A program made the translations under genes and the position numbers. Source: Crambe crambe (Eukaryota > Porifera > Demospongiae > Poecilosclerida > Crambeidae). Taken from it: a stretch of 64,000 nt of DNA. Location of the stretch: contig OZ004588.1 of NCBI GenBank assembly GCA_963924555.1, forward strand, positions 2,480,001-2,544,000, written 5' to 3'. Positions 21,571 through 35,449 of the stretch are shown in pieces. Every line of letters begins with the position of its first letter. Positions within the stretch are counted from its first letter, which is position 1. The notes below the pieces were generated by a model. It made no database searches and was not told the origin of the DNA. It worked only from the letters and a program-made list of their open reading frames with translations.

Positions 21571-22280
21571 GTTAATCTTTTAAAAAGACTAGGAATGCCT
21601 CGGCATGACTTCAGTGCAACCTTTATTATTATTAAACTTTCTAAATAATGTGCACTGAGCAACATGGCTTATTGTAGTAAGGTTGGTATTTACACAGCTA
21701 GTATTCTTGCTGTTCAATGCTTTCAAACTGCCGTTTTGAATGATTCTCATCCATATAGCTTGATTGAAGTATGTCTGGGATTCTTTCATTAGATTCTCCT
21801 TCATAATGGCTCTAAGTCTTTGGCACTTCAAATGATCACCTAGTTCATGTACATTGCAATCTCTGTTGTTTTTGTTCATTGCTGTCTTCTCTGCATGGGC
21901 TTGATTTGTTGGCAAAGACGGCCAAGAAGCATCACTCTCTTCACGGTGTAGCATTACTGCGTAGTGACTGTGAGCCTGAGCCCGTCTGTTTGTCTTAGTA
22001 ACATGGGTCTGTTGTTTTTGTTCATGGGCTTGATTTGTTGGCAAAGACGGCCAAGAAGCATCAGCACTCTCTTCACTCACGGTGTAGCATTACTGCGTAG
22101 TGACTGCGAGCCTGAGCTTGAGCCTGTTTATCTTTTTGTGTTGGCTTAGCTAGCTACGCTAGCTAGAGAGCTAGTGCTAATAATGCACGTGCTCGATACG
22201 CATCACCGCGCATCATTGCGCGCGCTATTAATACGTACCATCATAGTTATCTTCGGCACTCCGGTGCCGAGGCAAAAAAA
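21571..22280. repeat. Dispersed 0.7-kb repeat, copy 2, with internal duplication
   Basis: Homologous to 20261-21084. A segment with 'gatttgttggcaaagacggc' and 'tagcattactgcgtagtgac' occurs twice, at about 21894-21980 and 22021-22115, so an internal duplication of about 125 bp happened in this copy only. Confidence 0.7.
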
Positions 22281-22319
22281 TCCCAAAATCCATAAAAAAT
22301 ATTTGCAGTGATTTTGTTT

Positions 22320-22403
22320 CCCAAAATTTACATAGCCTCTTATCGAAGGACTAACTGTGGCTTTGGAGTTGTGCTACTTGAAAGGAGGCTATGTAAATTT
22401 TGG
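22320..22403. repeat. Short inverted repeat
   Basis: Arms 'ccaaaatttacatagcctc' and its exact complement are separated by about 45 bp. Probably a small MITE or its remnant. Confidence 0.6.
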
Positions 22404-22409
22404 TTTTAG

Positions 22410-23295
22410 TATTTTGATGTTGCAAGACCACTGCAATCTGCTATAGCTACTGTCCATTGCAGGTTGGTTGTCAGGAAGGTTTGGGGTATGGTTTACACAA
22501 CTGCATGGATTGAATAGGACATGGTTTCTTAGGTCCTTGTAAGCCACTACCTATTTCTCATTCCTTGTGGACAACCATCCTGAAATGCAGGCTATGGATG
22601 CATTAGAGTATAGCTGCAGCAGTGGTCTAGGTTCAGCTTCCCATATCTTGAAAAATCGTTTCTAAAACCCTGAGGTAGATCTCTTTGGTGTAGTGAGCAC
22701 TGGCTATGTGAGACAAGTGAGTGCACAGCCCACTTGTTCAGTGTGGAGGCAATAGATCAGTTTATTTCACTAGGCGGTTGTTTGTTGACAATCAAACGAT
22801 TGAATGACAACAAAAATTGATGCTTATAAGATGAAGTCAAGCAGAGAGTAGCTGATGATAACCTAGTTTCTCTGTAGCTAGCTAGCACTTACTATGGCGT
22901 AGCCTCTGACATTGAAATAGCACGCCAAATTTACAGAGAAGAATTTCATGTGATAATTTATAATGATCATGTGACTTATTTATAGCAAGGGATCTGATTG
23001 GTTATGCCTACATTCCTGCAGGGATCCAGAAAACCTACACCAGACTCCTTTTCCCCTCTTTTTTCTTTCTTCCTCCCTTCGTTTTGCATGTGCATGCAAG
23101 TATGTGTGCATGTGCAAAGTATAGTGAGGGGAAAAGGAGTCTGGCTAGTGAGATTAGTGTAAATCCTGGATGATGTTATGAGGTCAAGGTACAAATTAAG
23201 AGATACACCGCTAAAGGTCACAACAGAACTTCACATCACCATGTGAGTCATGTTAAAACAACACATGTCAAAGGCTGTGTAAAAAGCATAGAGGG
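22410..23295. other. Gene-free stretch
   Basis: I see no gene. 'ccagactccttttcccct' at 23039 has its complement at 23126-23143, forming a weak hairpin. Confidence 0.35.
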
Positions 23296-23297
23296 AC

Positions 23298-23305
23298 TTA
23301 AACTC

Positions 23306-23374
<69 letters not shown>

Positions 23375-24330
23375 TGCAAGCTGTTAGTCTGTAGTGTACT
23401 CTCTCTACCAGTTAGTAAGAGACATTATTTTTAGTGACAGAAGTACAATTAAAACTACAACTGACACTTCCACCCACTTTTAAGGTTACCATGGCAAATA
23501 TCAAGTCATCATCATAAACAGGATGGCACACTTCTCTACTTGTGTACAATGTCAAGGGTTTAGCAGGGCTTTTTTCATGGGGGGGGGGGGGGGGGGGGGG
23601 GGTCATGCTAATTGGTATGACTCTTTACCAGTTTGAGACCTCTTTCATTGCTTTTGATGGTGTTATTACCATTCAACGTAACTGGGTGCAGTGGTTGATG
23701 TGCAACATATTTCAGTTCTCTTGATACGCACTTCTTACTAAAGCAGCATGAGGAAGATAAGGGATCACAACTGCATTGGTTACCAATGAGATGCCGATAG
23801 CAATGTTTCCTAACATGAATACTCTTAGCTAATATCTGTCTTTTCATTCCTGTTAGAACTGCATCTGCTGAGTACACAATATTGATGGAGATGTTACTTG
23901 TGGAATCAAAATAGGAGACTTAATGACACTGGAAACTTAATTTGTAGAAGACTAGTTAATTATTGTGTGCTTCTAAGTTATTTCCAAGGGGGAGGGAGTG
24001 CTTCTAAACCCACATGTCTGGACTATAAACACAAGGACACTAGTGGTTCACAACATGACAGGTGTGTCCTAGTGATGTGGCTTGCCACACCCCTTTTTCT
24101 GGAGATTAAATACAGGCTAACTGCCATCTCCATGAAACATTACAGCTGCACTGAGCATGATTGGAATAATAAAGTGATCTGGCTAGCTGTTATTACACAA
24201 GAGGATCTTGTACTGATTACCTAAAGACTCATAGCCTGAGCATAGAAATGCAAATAATAGAGACCAACAACTCTTATGAGAGAGAGCTTGCAAGGATTGT
24301 AAGGCTCTCAGTCTGTAGTGTACCAAATGT
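23298..24330. repeat. Direct repeats around a GA tract and possible Cys-rich exon remnants
   Basis: 'aactcttatgagagagag' followed by 'gcaag' and 'agtctgtagtgtac' occurs at 23298-23400 and at 24268-24322. A GA microsatellite lies at 23309-23372 and a G tract at 23580-23602. Minus-strand frames at 23412-23606 (REVCHPVYDDDLIFAMV) and 23608-23877 (GNQCSCDPLSSSCCF) show weak resemblance to the 2A exon at 19.7-19.9 kb, which also lies next to a GA tract. This may be a decayed duplicate. Confidence is low. Confidence 0.3.
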
Positions 24331-24847
24331 ATGTTAGATGAAGAGACAGGCACAACAAAAATTGTGATACCATTACTGACAGATCAGTGGGGACATGTAA
24401 ATTATGCCGGCATAGTTTTGGGCATAATAATGGGTTGAACCTTAATGCCAGCACAATGCTGGCATAATAGGGGATTTTTACTTCCAGGGGTTGGCAGATA
24501 TGGAGGTATTGGTATTGACTCTTGAGTTCCTTTGTATAAACTGCTGAATTAGAGTAGCCACCTACGTAATTAGTGGTGGTGACAACCCTGTTGCCAAGGA
24601 AGCCAATCTCTCCACAAAACTTAAAATGTACAATTTTTACCCAAGATATGGCAAGACTATTTCTTATCAATCACTCGAATTCAGTAGCTGATTTTTGGTC
24701 AACTATTTTTTATCCCCATTCTCCACAAGCATTAATTTTGTTGATCCCTAGTTACTTTTTTTCTTCACAATCATAACATTCACAACACAGCTTGCTATTA
24801 GGACCCCATGTAATTTTGTTCAGGGAAAATTTTTGGCTTGTGTAAAT

Positions 24848-24934
24848 AATAGTTATAGCATGCCTTCGAGGGCTGTATGTGATTTATCACATACTACCCG
24901 AGGTAAAGGCTTGCTATAACTATTTTACAGCCGT
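24848..24934. repeat. Compact near-perfect hairpin
   Basis: 'aatagttatagca' then 'gcctt.cgagggctgtatgtgat' pairs with 'atcacatactacccgaggtaaaggc' and 'tgctataactatt', leaving a loop of only a few bases and a few mismatches. The stem is about 38 bp. It could be a tiny MITE or a small-RNA precursor (inference). Confidence 0.55.
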
Positions 24935-26149
24935 CTGGTAAATGTTTACATAGCTACAGCTACGTGTCTACAGCTGCATGTCTAGAAAGTACTAGGTAGC
25001 TATGTGACTAGCTGTATCTAGGCAACTCAATGACCTCTGTAAAGATTTTGGTTACTAGCTAGCTAGTAATTCATGCTCGGGGCTGCGCCGCCAGACTACT
25101 AGCTAGCTGGCTAAATGGACAGTATCATCGATATTGATGTTGAGAAGCTGCCGGTGATATCACCTTCTTTATTAAATATAGTAGTAGCTGAGACTGTTCT
25201 GCATTGGACTGAAAGTTTTCTGTGTAAATTGCGTTTTTTGATAGGCCTATAGCTTCAATTTTAATGTTTCTCTTGTTAAAAAAAATTTTTTTTTCAATAT
25301 TTCTCAACACTTAGGCACCATCAATAAATTTCCAGGGCTGATATAGAAGTGTCTAGACAGGCAGGCCTAATACATTCCAGGAAACTGTCCTTGTATAGAG
25401 ATGTACTATCACAAACCATAAAATTCAATTGGACATGGCCTTTGAAGTAGCCACAATGTACTAGAATTACAACTGGTGGCTTCCCTTTGATGTAGCACTC
25501 AAATAATTTTTAATCCCATGCACTGAAGAACTTACAATTATCTTGGTAGCTATAATAATAATAATATTAAATTCTGAAGTTTTGATCATGTCAAATGTGA
25601 CAGAATAACAAGTGCTCCTCCAAAACAAGGTATAATATGCTAATCATTCTACCCAAGTGAACTAGCTACCTGCAACAGAAAAAAATTTGCTTTGGTGCTT
25701 GAAATTATTCCACTTTAGGTACTTTACAGTTAGCTAGCTGATTATAGCTAAAACTAGCTTGTAATTCACACCTGTGCTCAATAAATGCTCCATCTTGAGA
25801 GTGTATAAAAAGATGACAGCTATCAACAACCACCATAAGGTCAATATCAGAGGAATGAACCAGACATGGCTGGAAATGGCCGGGGAGCTTCTCTGCTTTG
25901 GCTTGTGTCCATGGAAACAGTAATACTGTCTCAGGTGCTGGACCCGAGACTTCCACAGGTCTACCAGTTGAGATCTCAGCATTCTCCTTAAGCGATGAAA
26001 ATCGATCAAAACCAGAAGAACTTTTAATACGTAAGCTTACGCTTATCCGCGAAAAAGGTTTGTTTTTTTGTTTTTTTTCTCTTTCTTTAATATTGGACTG
26101 GTTGCTTCGGATTAGGGACAAACAAACTCTGCTCGGATCCGCCCACGGC
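24935..26149. other. No supported gene
   Basis: A 149-codon minus-strand frame at 25705-26154 exists, but its composition changes along its length and I see neither family motifs nor a clear exon structure. Otherwise AT-rich DNA with (ta)ctagctagc clusters. Confidence 0.3.
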
Positions 26150-26156
26150 CACAAAT

Positions 26157-27174
26157 CATAGATAGTATATTACCGCCCCGGGATTGGAAACGGCAGCATA
26201 GGCTAATTGAAAATTCCGCGGGCACTCCGTGTTATGGTTTGCGACCAAGAAACTTACCTAGTTACGTGGGTAGCAACGGGCTGCAGCGGTCCGCTAGGAG
26301 GCGTGTGGCTGCTCTTTCACAGGGAAACTGCAAGCGGCGGTTAGTATTTATAATTTGCATCCACAATTTCAATTATTCCTACTAGTATAATGGCTAAATT
26401 CCACACTTTAGCGATATAGAAAACTAGAAGAAAATTTGTCGGGGGAATGGTAGTCTTCATAACTTAGGTTTGTGCTTATTATCTAGTTTTGTGAGTAGAG
26501 TCATCCTTCTTTTATAGAATGAGTGGCATTAGATGCATGTTACTGCATTAATGGTGAAAATATAAACCAATTACTTAGAGCACTCATGGGAGGAAGGAAG
26601 CATCGGCTATGTACAAGAAAGTAATGGTCATGTAACCTCCACTGCTGCACTCCATTCCAGATATCCTGGTCACTCCACAGTTCATGCCAGTATTAAATGA
26701 TCAATAGTGTCAATATCATTTATAGATTGCAACATGACCCTAAAAATTGTTCCGGCATTACAGCTCCTGTGTCTCTCTAGTAACTGTGCCGGATTGATTC
26801 CAGCAAAATTGTGTTGGTAACTCTGATGACTGCATCTTGGCATTGAAGTTCATTGACAATTTTGATGGTATAATATTATATTATTAGCAACTCTGCATCA
26901 ATTTTTGTGATCACTTACTTGTGCATGCAAATCAGAAAGTAATTATTATATTGTGTAGTATAATTATTGTGTAGTAGCCTCCTTGACTGATGAATAAGGA
27001 GAGGAAGAAGAGTCCATCACATCACTAGTAGCATGCACTGTATGTATTGCACATTATCACTGTATGTTCTGTAATAATTATTAGATTTAAGCGCGCGCGC
27101 GTTGACTTCATAACACGGATTGCCCGTGGAATTGGTTCCGTTTCCAATCCCGGGGCGGTAATATACTATCTATG
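26157..27174. mobile_element. 1.0-kb nonautonomous transposon with 37-bp TIRs and 7-bp target duplication
   Basis: The left end CATAGATAGTATATTACCGC, continuing to ggaaacgg, is a perfect 37-bp inverted repeat of the right end. The direct repeat CACAAAT flanks it at 26150-26156 and 27175-27181. The interior has no long frame. A duplication of 7-8 bp fits hAT- or P-like families, but the ends do not identify one. The perfect TIRs suggest a young insertion. Confidence 0.8.
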
Positions 27175-27181
27175 CACAAAT

Positions 27182-28900
27182 CACAAAATGGAGAACAACA
27201 ACCTTTATGCGCATGCGTATCTAAACAGCGCGCTATGCATGTTTTGCTGACTTATCACTTCTTTAAAACACAGAGATCATTATGCAGTATTATCTCAGTG
27301 AATAGAATATTGATAAATCAGTTAAGTAAATTTGAAGTTAGTTTATTAAGTTTTTCTTGCGGTCTTGTAAAATCAGCAGAGTGTTTAGGGCTGCTTATTA
27401 CCAACAGAGTAACCAAAGCACTCTAGACTGGCTTCAGAGAGAGACAAAGCATAAATGTTTATGTGTGCAAAATAAGATCTTGAAACTCTCGAAGCAAGAT
27501 TGAAATATAACTTCAGTGTCCCAAGTTATCCCGTGTCCCAAATCATCCCACTTTACCTTACGCCAGCGGAACCGGAAGTCAAGGGCCCCATACAATTTCT
27601 TTTGCACCGGAAGTTCTCCATTTGGAATATTTTTTCCTATTTAGTTAACTTATAATTCCTGCTATAACTCTTACATTGTATACGTACACACAAACAGATC
27701 ACACATAGACCTATCTAACTATGCGAAAAAGTTGTTACTTCCAGATACACGAGGTCACGATCACTTGGAAAAGAGTGCCTTGACGGTAGAGGTGCAACTG
27801 GATTTTCTGTAAGTGGCCACGACTTAAATACTGCACCATCTTTGAGATACCTCGCTCGGCCTCAGGCACATACATGTGTACTGCACATCTATACAAGTTC
27901 TATGTAGTCTCAAGACTCCCCACTTGCATGTATCACACTGTAGAGCCATGGCAAGCCCCAACATCTGATGAATCTATATACCTCATTCATCATGTATTGC
28001 ACTGGACCTGTTTAGACCAACCATTCAAGAGTTTAGTTTACTCTGGCCGACCCAAGATCTTGAACATTTTGAAGGTGATGGAGAAAGAAGAGCCAAATAC
28101 ACGAGTGGAGGATGTTATCAGGAATGACACAACTGGTCACATGACCAACAATGATACTGAACTCTGAACTATCAACCCATTAATAATAATATGTACACAT
28201 AATAAAATTAAAGATGATACACTTTAAAAAGACACAAGACGAGACATAAGTGGGTGTGGTCTGCAGTCACCACTGTACGGACTGGTACAAGTGGAACCTC
28301 CATCACTTTCTAAAGTGTCATCTTGTGATAATACATCGACAACCTTCACATTCGTCTTTTCTGTTCACTCTCCTATACACATTGGAAAGGTCAAAAGGTC
28401 ATTCATGGACTAATTACCAGGACACCTATTCATACCCCATAGGTTTAGGTCATAGTGCATGGGAGTGTTATGTAGGGATCATCTCATCCATCAAAGGGTA
28501 ATTAACATTCCATTAACCACATCAAAGTCAAATATTCAAAACCAAGATAACTAAAATAGTGAATACCTTCAGTGAGTGCAAGTGCTCTTTAATAAGGACT
28601 AGCTTCATTGGGGAAGCAGTCTCTGTGGATATTGCATCAGAGGGAGGGAAGAGGAGGTGGAGTCAACAAAACAAACAGCACCCAGTTCTACGAGTTTGCA
28701 GATCACCACAGAATGTGTGCTCCATTGTCTTTACATTCCTTAAGCTGAAGCATCTACATGGAAAATAGAGGGAAACATTTCATATGTACGTATGTACATT
28801 ATACAACACTTTATTATGGTGACCGAGGGCATAACACTCACAGTATAATGTAGACTCTGTCAGCAGTCTTGATGGGTTTCTGGTGGTTTTAAAGAACGCA
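27182..28900. repeat. Diverged duplicate of the 30.6-31.4 kb region
   Basis: Blocks shared in the same order: 'tcacactgtagagc' (27930; cf. 30630), 'caactggtcacat' with 'aatgatactgaactct' (28130; cf. 30850), 'aagtgggtgtggt' with 'cagtcaccact' (28250; cf. 30940), and 'tgcaagtgctctt' with 'aggaggtggagtcaaca' (28575; cf. 31320). Short exon-like pieces occur on the minus strand in both, but this copy carries breaks. I see no intact gene in 27182-27900. Confidence 0.5.
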
Positions 28901-29095
28901 ACCCAATGACACTAAAATGAGTTGCAAACATTACTATGGTGCTTATGGAGCCCAGGTTGGTATTGCCCAGATGGCTCTGTTAAAAGAGACCTCAATAAGG
29001 TTGAAACTTCAAAGCATTTTTATGGATGCCATAGTCTAATAGTAATTAGTACATAGCTGGTTAATATCTGAGTCTGAGTCCTTTTATCTGACCAC
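28901..29095. repeat. Dispersed repeat, copy 2 of 2
   Basis: Aligns with 389-594. It is followed by a short 'caactgctataactg'-type tandem repeat at 29094-29170. Confidence 0.75.
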
Positions 29096-29962
29096 AACTG
29101 CTATAACTGCAACTACAACTGCTACAACTACAACTACAACTGCTATAACTGCAACTACAACTGCAACGGTAGTGTTCTCCAGTGTCTGGTTTGCCCTCAG
29201 TTGTAGAGTAGGAAGTGCTAGTCAGTATGAAACTGTAGTTTTAAACCATAGCATCTCATAGTCGGTGCAACTACTCGCCTCATTAACTCATGAATTATTC
29301 ATGAGCAAATGCATACCCGCCGCCTTAAGGTTAGTTGAAACTTGCACACACTATTAGAGCACACCCTCCTGAAATAAAGTTATTTCCAGCTTAAAAAAAT
29401 ATTGGCTTGATACAGGACAATAGAGAGGGAGCCATTACGAAACAGAAAGTAAACAATTATATGTTACAACCTCTCTGGAGAGACACCTCAACATTCAAAG
29501 TCAAGTTCCTGTACTGCCGCTCTATACACATTAGTTGGGTCCACATTAGAAAGTCATAAGTACAGAATAGTGGTGGGTGTGACATCTATCAGCACTTCCA
29601 TGCTAGGGACACACGGAATATGTAGGGGAGGGAGGCAATTAGAAGATGTACCAATTAGACCAATCAGAAGTTATAATTATGATACACAGATTTACATGTG
29701 GCTCTTCAACTACCTAAGTTCATTATGCTGAATAATGGAATAATTGGTAAAGATTGACAAAGTCACAAACAACTACAAGAGAATATGAATCCACACACAT
29801 GCTAGTACATACAATCACAAAGAGGCTTGGGGGGAGGGGAAGTGCAATAGAAATGCTCAAAACCACATCGAAAGGAAATCACATGTGAAAGGAAAGTAAC
29901 CGAGTAAGATCAAACAGACAAATATGAAAAGGATTGATGGTTACCTATAAGAGTTTGGTATT

Positions 29963-30016
29963 TTAGAGGGACGATAACGACTGTTCCTCTTCCTTGAGGA
30001 CTTCCATCATCTCATT
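29963..30016 (-). CDS. Possible terminal exon, unit 1
   Basis: After an acceptor-like 'tgcaattacag', the frame reads NEMMEVLKEEEQSLSSL and stops. Homologous pieces at 33161-33230, 36660-36735 and 40476-40546 share the acceptor but have a one-base difference that changes the frame (unit 4 reads NEMMKSSRKRSSRNRPSKRP to a donor-like site). Which frame is ancestral is unknown. No family recognised. Confidence 0.3.
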   Translation of the reverse strand, partial: NEMMEVLKEEEQSLSSL

Positions 30017-31326
30017 CTGTAATTGCATACACAACATACAGTGATTAGTTAGAACAATGAAAAAGAAAAAAAGAAGAGTGGAGGGGGTGAGAGGTATTTT
30101 CGTCAAAAACAGCTCTATCTGCAATCCATACGAACATCAGTGCTTCAGTGATCTCAAAAATGCAACAAATTATGTGTATTGTGTTGAGAGGGGATGGGGA
30201 GGTGAATCTCCTACATCATAGATTATCTATGGCTCTATGATGGGTGGATCTACTATCACTGAAGCGAGAGTTTTCATTGCTTACCGATCCAAAGGCGGGT
30301 ACACAAAGACTCAAGACTAGTTTTCTTATTCACAGCACTGCCCTACGCGATCGTTCAATTGGGTTGGTTGACGACAGCAGTCTACTACGCTAAATAATGC
30401 CCGCCACTTTGCAACCGGTTGCAAAAAATGCGCATGCGCAAACTGCTCGTATATTGAATTGTACAGTCATAAATAACATACTTCCTGCATAATAAATGGA
30501 AGATCCACACGAAAGGCATAGAATCAAGGAATACCTGTTGCTGTACAGTATTATCATTCTGGCTCGTTCATTCAAAAGTGCTATCAGATCATCATCTCCA
30601 GACAATAAAAGTGTTACTTTGCATGAATCACACTATAGAGCTTCTACATGACCTGATATCCAATTCGACTGAGGGTGATGACCTTTTACATTCAGCCTAA
30701 TCAATCTGTTCTGCCACACCATCTGATGAATTCATACCACATTGAAATTGAACTGCATTAGACTTGCTGGAGTGCTATTCTTGACTTTATTGTAACTTTT
30801 TGTGTAAGTATTAGATATTGTGTAGTATTAATTTGACAATGAAGTATCAACTGGTCACATCAAATAATGATACTGAACTCTCATACAAAATAATGGATAT
30901 ATTTTATAAAAAGATGAAAGACAACACCCACTACAATATAAGTGGGTGTTGCCACATGGGTGTAGCTAATCAGTCACCACTGGTTCTTGGTAGAGTTACA
31001 ATCTCCATAAGTGAGAGACTTTGTCATTTTCAGATTCTTGTGACGATACACCAACCCCTCATCTCTCCTAGAAAGGGCAAAGGTCAAAGGGTCATTATTG
31101 ACTAATCAATTCACAGCCTAGTGATTGGGAGGTGTGAGGGAGGACACTGGAATTGAAACAGGCTGAGGTATATAAGCGAGTGGGGATTATCTCACACATC
31201 AAAGGCTCATTAACCACAACATTGATATAGAAGGGTCCAAATTACGTAAAACCTTTCTGCACATGAATAACTCTAAATAGTCCCCATGTACGTACCTTTA
31301 GTTGATCCAGAATCCATGGGTGCAAG

Positions 31327-31400
31327 TGCTCTTCAGTAAGGACCAGCTGGACCCTTTTATTGAGGAGGCAATCTCTGAGGGAGGAGGGGAGAGGAGGTAG
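31327..31400 (-). CDS. Possible exon of a small Death-fold-like gene
   Basis: Between a strong polypyrimidine acceptor (cccctcctccctcag) and the donor AAAG/GTACGT, a frame reads DCLLNKRVQLVLTEEHLH and then PWILDQLK. The helical pattern recalls the start of a CARD, but it is too short to assign. The homologous piece at 28565-28625 is broken. Placement is approximate. Confidence 0.3.
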
Positions 31401-32099
31401 AGTCAACAAAATCAGCAGCAACCAAGTTTGAAATGTTTCAGTTTTCCTTTAGCTGAAGCATCTGTAAAGAAAACAGAGGGGAATACCACACATGTACATT
31501 ATACCACTACAGAGTGTCAGGTACTATCATGGGAGTCATTTATTTCTAGACATGTTTGTCCTGTAACCACTTCAAAGGCATTTTCTGTGCAATGAAACTG
31601 TTGTATAGGACATTGGATTTAGGTGACTGCATCAGTAATGAATAAAGAATCAAACAATACATACCCAGTAAGTGCAGGACAAAATAGTTTCCACCAGCGT
31701 AGGGTGCTACTTTTATATAAGATGTTGTATTAATGTGTACAAATGTGATAGTTATGGGACCACATGGTTGACATACCCATAGGGACCCTTTACTTCAGTC
31801 TAAAGTCCAATACTAGACATAGTACAACCACCAAAAATAAATTTTTTTTTATGGTCTGCACAGGAGGGGGCACACACCCCTCGTAGCCACTCGGTCACCT
31901 ATACCACATGCAGATCCACTTTTCGTTTGCCCCCACCCCCTTCTTTTTTCTATACCCCAGGCTTGCCCTCCCTTATACACCCCTGATTATGCCAGAGGAA
32001 CAGAGCCAGGACAGTACTTCGGATTTTGGGTCTGCACAAACACACCTTAAGGTTCTGACAACCCTCCGCCCACACATGGTTGCTAGGGGAGTATAACTC

Positions 32100-33150
32100 C
32101 AGAGCTGTTTAGAGCAGCAATAAGCAAAATATCCTAGTTATAGAGTACCATGTCACTACCACACACACCAAAAATTTTTAATATTGCCTAATTTTCGTGG
32201 GTGCTATGAACAACTTTGCTAATGCCTGTAATTCTCAGGAACTGTTGGACTTACTTGGATAATTTTTTCTCTCAGATACCTTCTATCTATATTCTACAAC
32301 ATAACATTGAGTTTTTCTGAATTTCAATATTAATTTTTTGTTTATTCTTATTTTTTCATGCCGGACCTTGTGATTTGAAAAGTCTAAGCTAGATATAGAA
32401 AAAAACTAACTGTTACATTGGTCACCTTGGCTTATGAAAGCTGCATGCAAAAAATTAGCTGATTCCAACCAGTGGTTCCTGAGATGTAAGAGGTAATCAA
32501 AATTTTATGGTTTAAGGTATTTTAGCCACACCATGCCCCACCCCCTCTTAATAACTAATACATAGTGTGTAGATTGATCCTATCTGAAGATAAGACTATA
32601 AAATTATCTGACTAGCTGCAGTATAAGTGCAGGACAACCTTTTCAAACTCTAGAAATAGAAGCACGGGCGTTGCTATTGCAAACACCCTTAAGGCTACAA
32701 TTTAGCCAAACTGATATTGTGACATTTGGACAACTAAACAATGCAGTAGAATACACACATAGTGCATTCTCCTGTTAACTTAATGTTATGTGACAACGAG
32801 ATGGTGGATGATGTTGGTGGATATGAAAGAGTTACTAGAAAATGTATTGAACCTTAATATAGGACAGCATGGATAGAGCCATACAAAAGGCACTTTCTAA
32901 AAGGGAAGCAGGATAAGAGCAATGCATGATTCCACATGCTAGTACATACAAGCACAAAGAGGCTTGAGGAGGAGAAGGTAATAGAAATACAATAACAATG
33001 CTCTAAAAAATCACATCAAAAAGGAAATCACATGTGAAAGGAAAGTAATTAAGTAAGGGCTGCTTTTACACATCATTTTTGCCACAAGATGCAATGGGAT
33101 CCAATTGACTTTAAAGAAACTATTACACAGTACAAGTATAAGGTGAAAAG
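32100..33150. other. No supported gene
   Basis: AT-rich sequence between repeat units. I see no exon structure or inverted ends. Confidence 0.3.
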
Positions 33151-35449
33151 GATTGATGGTTTGGTCTCTTAGAGGGATGATTACAACTGCTCCTCTTCCT
33201 TTATCTCATTCTGTGATTGCAATGCAAAAGATAAAAAAATGTGGGAGGTGAGGGTGTGTTTGGCCAAAAACATATATACTACAAGTGATAGCATCAACAC
33301 ATTATGTGTACATATTGTGTTAGGGGAGGGGGATCTCAGACATTATCTCTGACCCCCAGATGCTTTGAAATTTTTTGACATAGAGATTCTAACCACTTCC
33401 ACTTCACTAACACACATCAATTGAGGAAGGTTCTATACAATTTTACTGCTGATTGTGAATGGAAAACTGCAGAGCATAAAAAAGTTACTTATAAGATATC
33501 ATTCAGTTATTTCAGCTCTATGGAATAACAGGATCTGTCTGGAATGAAACTTTCACACATGCATAAAGAGCTGAATAGATCTATAATCAATTATCAATTT
33601 AAATGGGAGCCGAAACAGACTGATTTTGTGATTCATGACTGACAGTTGATATTAACAGGTAAGTTATAGGTATGCATCCTAGTTAAATGTACTATCATCA
33701 TAATTATCATCATACACACTTCAACTACAAGAAAACACATCCAAGATGGGTGGATCAATGGATGACCTTTACCAATTGAAAGCTATCACTGATTCAATGG
33801 CAGGTACTTATTTTAAACATGCTCAGACTACGCACACCCTCCTAGGCTAAGCTCAATTAATATGGTTTGATACAGGAGAATAGAAAGGGATTCATATTGA
33901 AACAGAAAGTGAATGCTCATATCGACTGAAAGTGCTATGACAACCTCTCTGGATATGGGTAAAGGGTCTCAACATTAGAAAGTCACGAGTGTATATATGA
34001 GAAGAGAAGGTAGTTAAAATTCCTTTTCAATATTATAAAACATAATTATGTGAAAGAAAATCGACAGTAATTTGCACCATAACATAAACACACACACACA
34101 CATACAGTATAGGGACATACACTTCTTCTCCTGGGGCATTATTATGTAACAACAGGATGGTGCCTGGACTTCAGTCTAAAGTCCAATACTAGACATAGTA
34201 CAACCCAACCAAAAAATCAGTCCCTGGATCATAAGAAATTAGTTTATAATGCACATGGTATGTTATTGCAAGCCAGTGGATGTGCATGCATGTACATATG
34301 TGGTATCCAGAGGAAATTAACATGTGATAGTGTGCATAATGAAACACATAACAGGATCAGTTAGTACACACAACACTAATTTAGGGGTCTCCCCCTTCAT
34401 TATGATGTGGTTGGAGCAATCAGCTGTGGAAAAGTAATTTCACCAGTTCAGAATAGACCAATTACATTATGCCACAGAAAGAGAGCCAAAAGTACTTCTA
34501 ACTGAAGGCCTTTAAGTGCTACCAGGCCTTATGGAACACTCGAGGGCTTGAGGAGTCCACAGCTTGTACAATGGTACCACTTGTCCATACATAGAGCTGG
34601 TGGCTCAACTGCTCTAGTCCTACAAAATGCTGACCAACTTAAATTGTTGACAAATTAAACACTGGCAAACTTGGCAGCAACTAAGCTCTCCACAGGCAAC
34701 CGGTATTAGATAGACTCAGTCAGAACAACAATTGAGCACTGAGTAAAAGTCATTATCCAAGTCTATTTCTATAGTGGGTAAAGAGTCTCAATATTACAAG
34801 TATAGGTTGGACATGAGGCGCTTCACAAATAATGCCCACCATTGTATGTAGCCTGTGTGAGCAACTGGCACTTATTTGGACATATCAATCAGACACCTAC
34901 AGGTGATTTGATGTGCTATAATCAGGCACCTACAGATGATGTGGGTCTGCAAGCACACACCTTAAGGAAACTATTATCAACAGGTACTAAATTTAGCCAA
35001 ACTGATATTGTTCCTACTTGAGATACGATTGTAACCTTAAATGATGAAGAAGGTAGATCAAATTCGCAATTAATTATTTTGGCCTAACATTTACTCTTCT
35101 AGGTAATGGTTGTGTGAAAATATAAGTTTTGGGAAGATAAAGTGGCAGGGACCAGGCCCATTGAGAGTTAAATCAGTTAATTGTTTGGCTGAATAATTAG
35201 TGAAAGGAAAATACATGTATTACTTTATGTTGTATAGAACATAAGTACTCTGAGTACTTGCACAGAATTACTGTCTATACACAATTGGATTTACCCACAG
35301 GATCAACCCCTTATCTGGTGTTGTACCATAAGACACTCCTTTTTTAAAGGTCGCTGGTTCTAGGCACAACTGCACGTTCTGTGAAAAACTTTTACTACTT
35401 AGTTCTGTATAGACTAATTACATCATGCAGCCTATTGGGTAGACTATAC

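Noticed and set aside
25705-26154. 149-codon minus-strand frame next to the 1.0-kb transposon
   Set aside because: No recognisable motif, uneven composition, and an overlapping frame of similar quality; no exon signals that I trust.
27874-28167. 97-codon plus-strand frame with RPKILNILKVMEKEEPNTR
   Set aside because: It looks locally protein-like, but the homologous segment near 30.6-30.9 kb does not keep the frame.
30534-30605. TLLLSGDDDL near a donor, resembling the upstream part of a 2A motif
   Set aside because: The essential NPGP part is absent, and similarity is limited to a few common hydrophobic residues.
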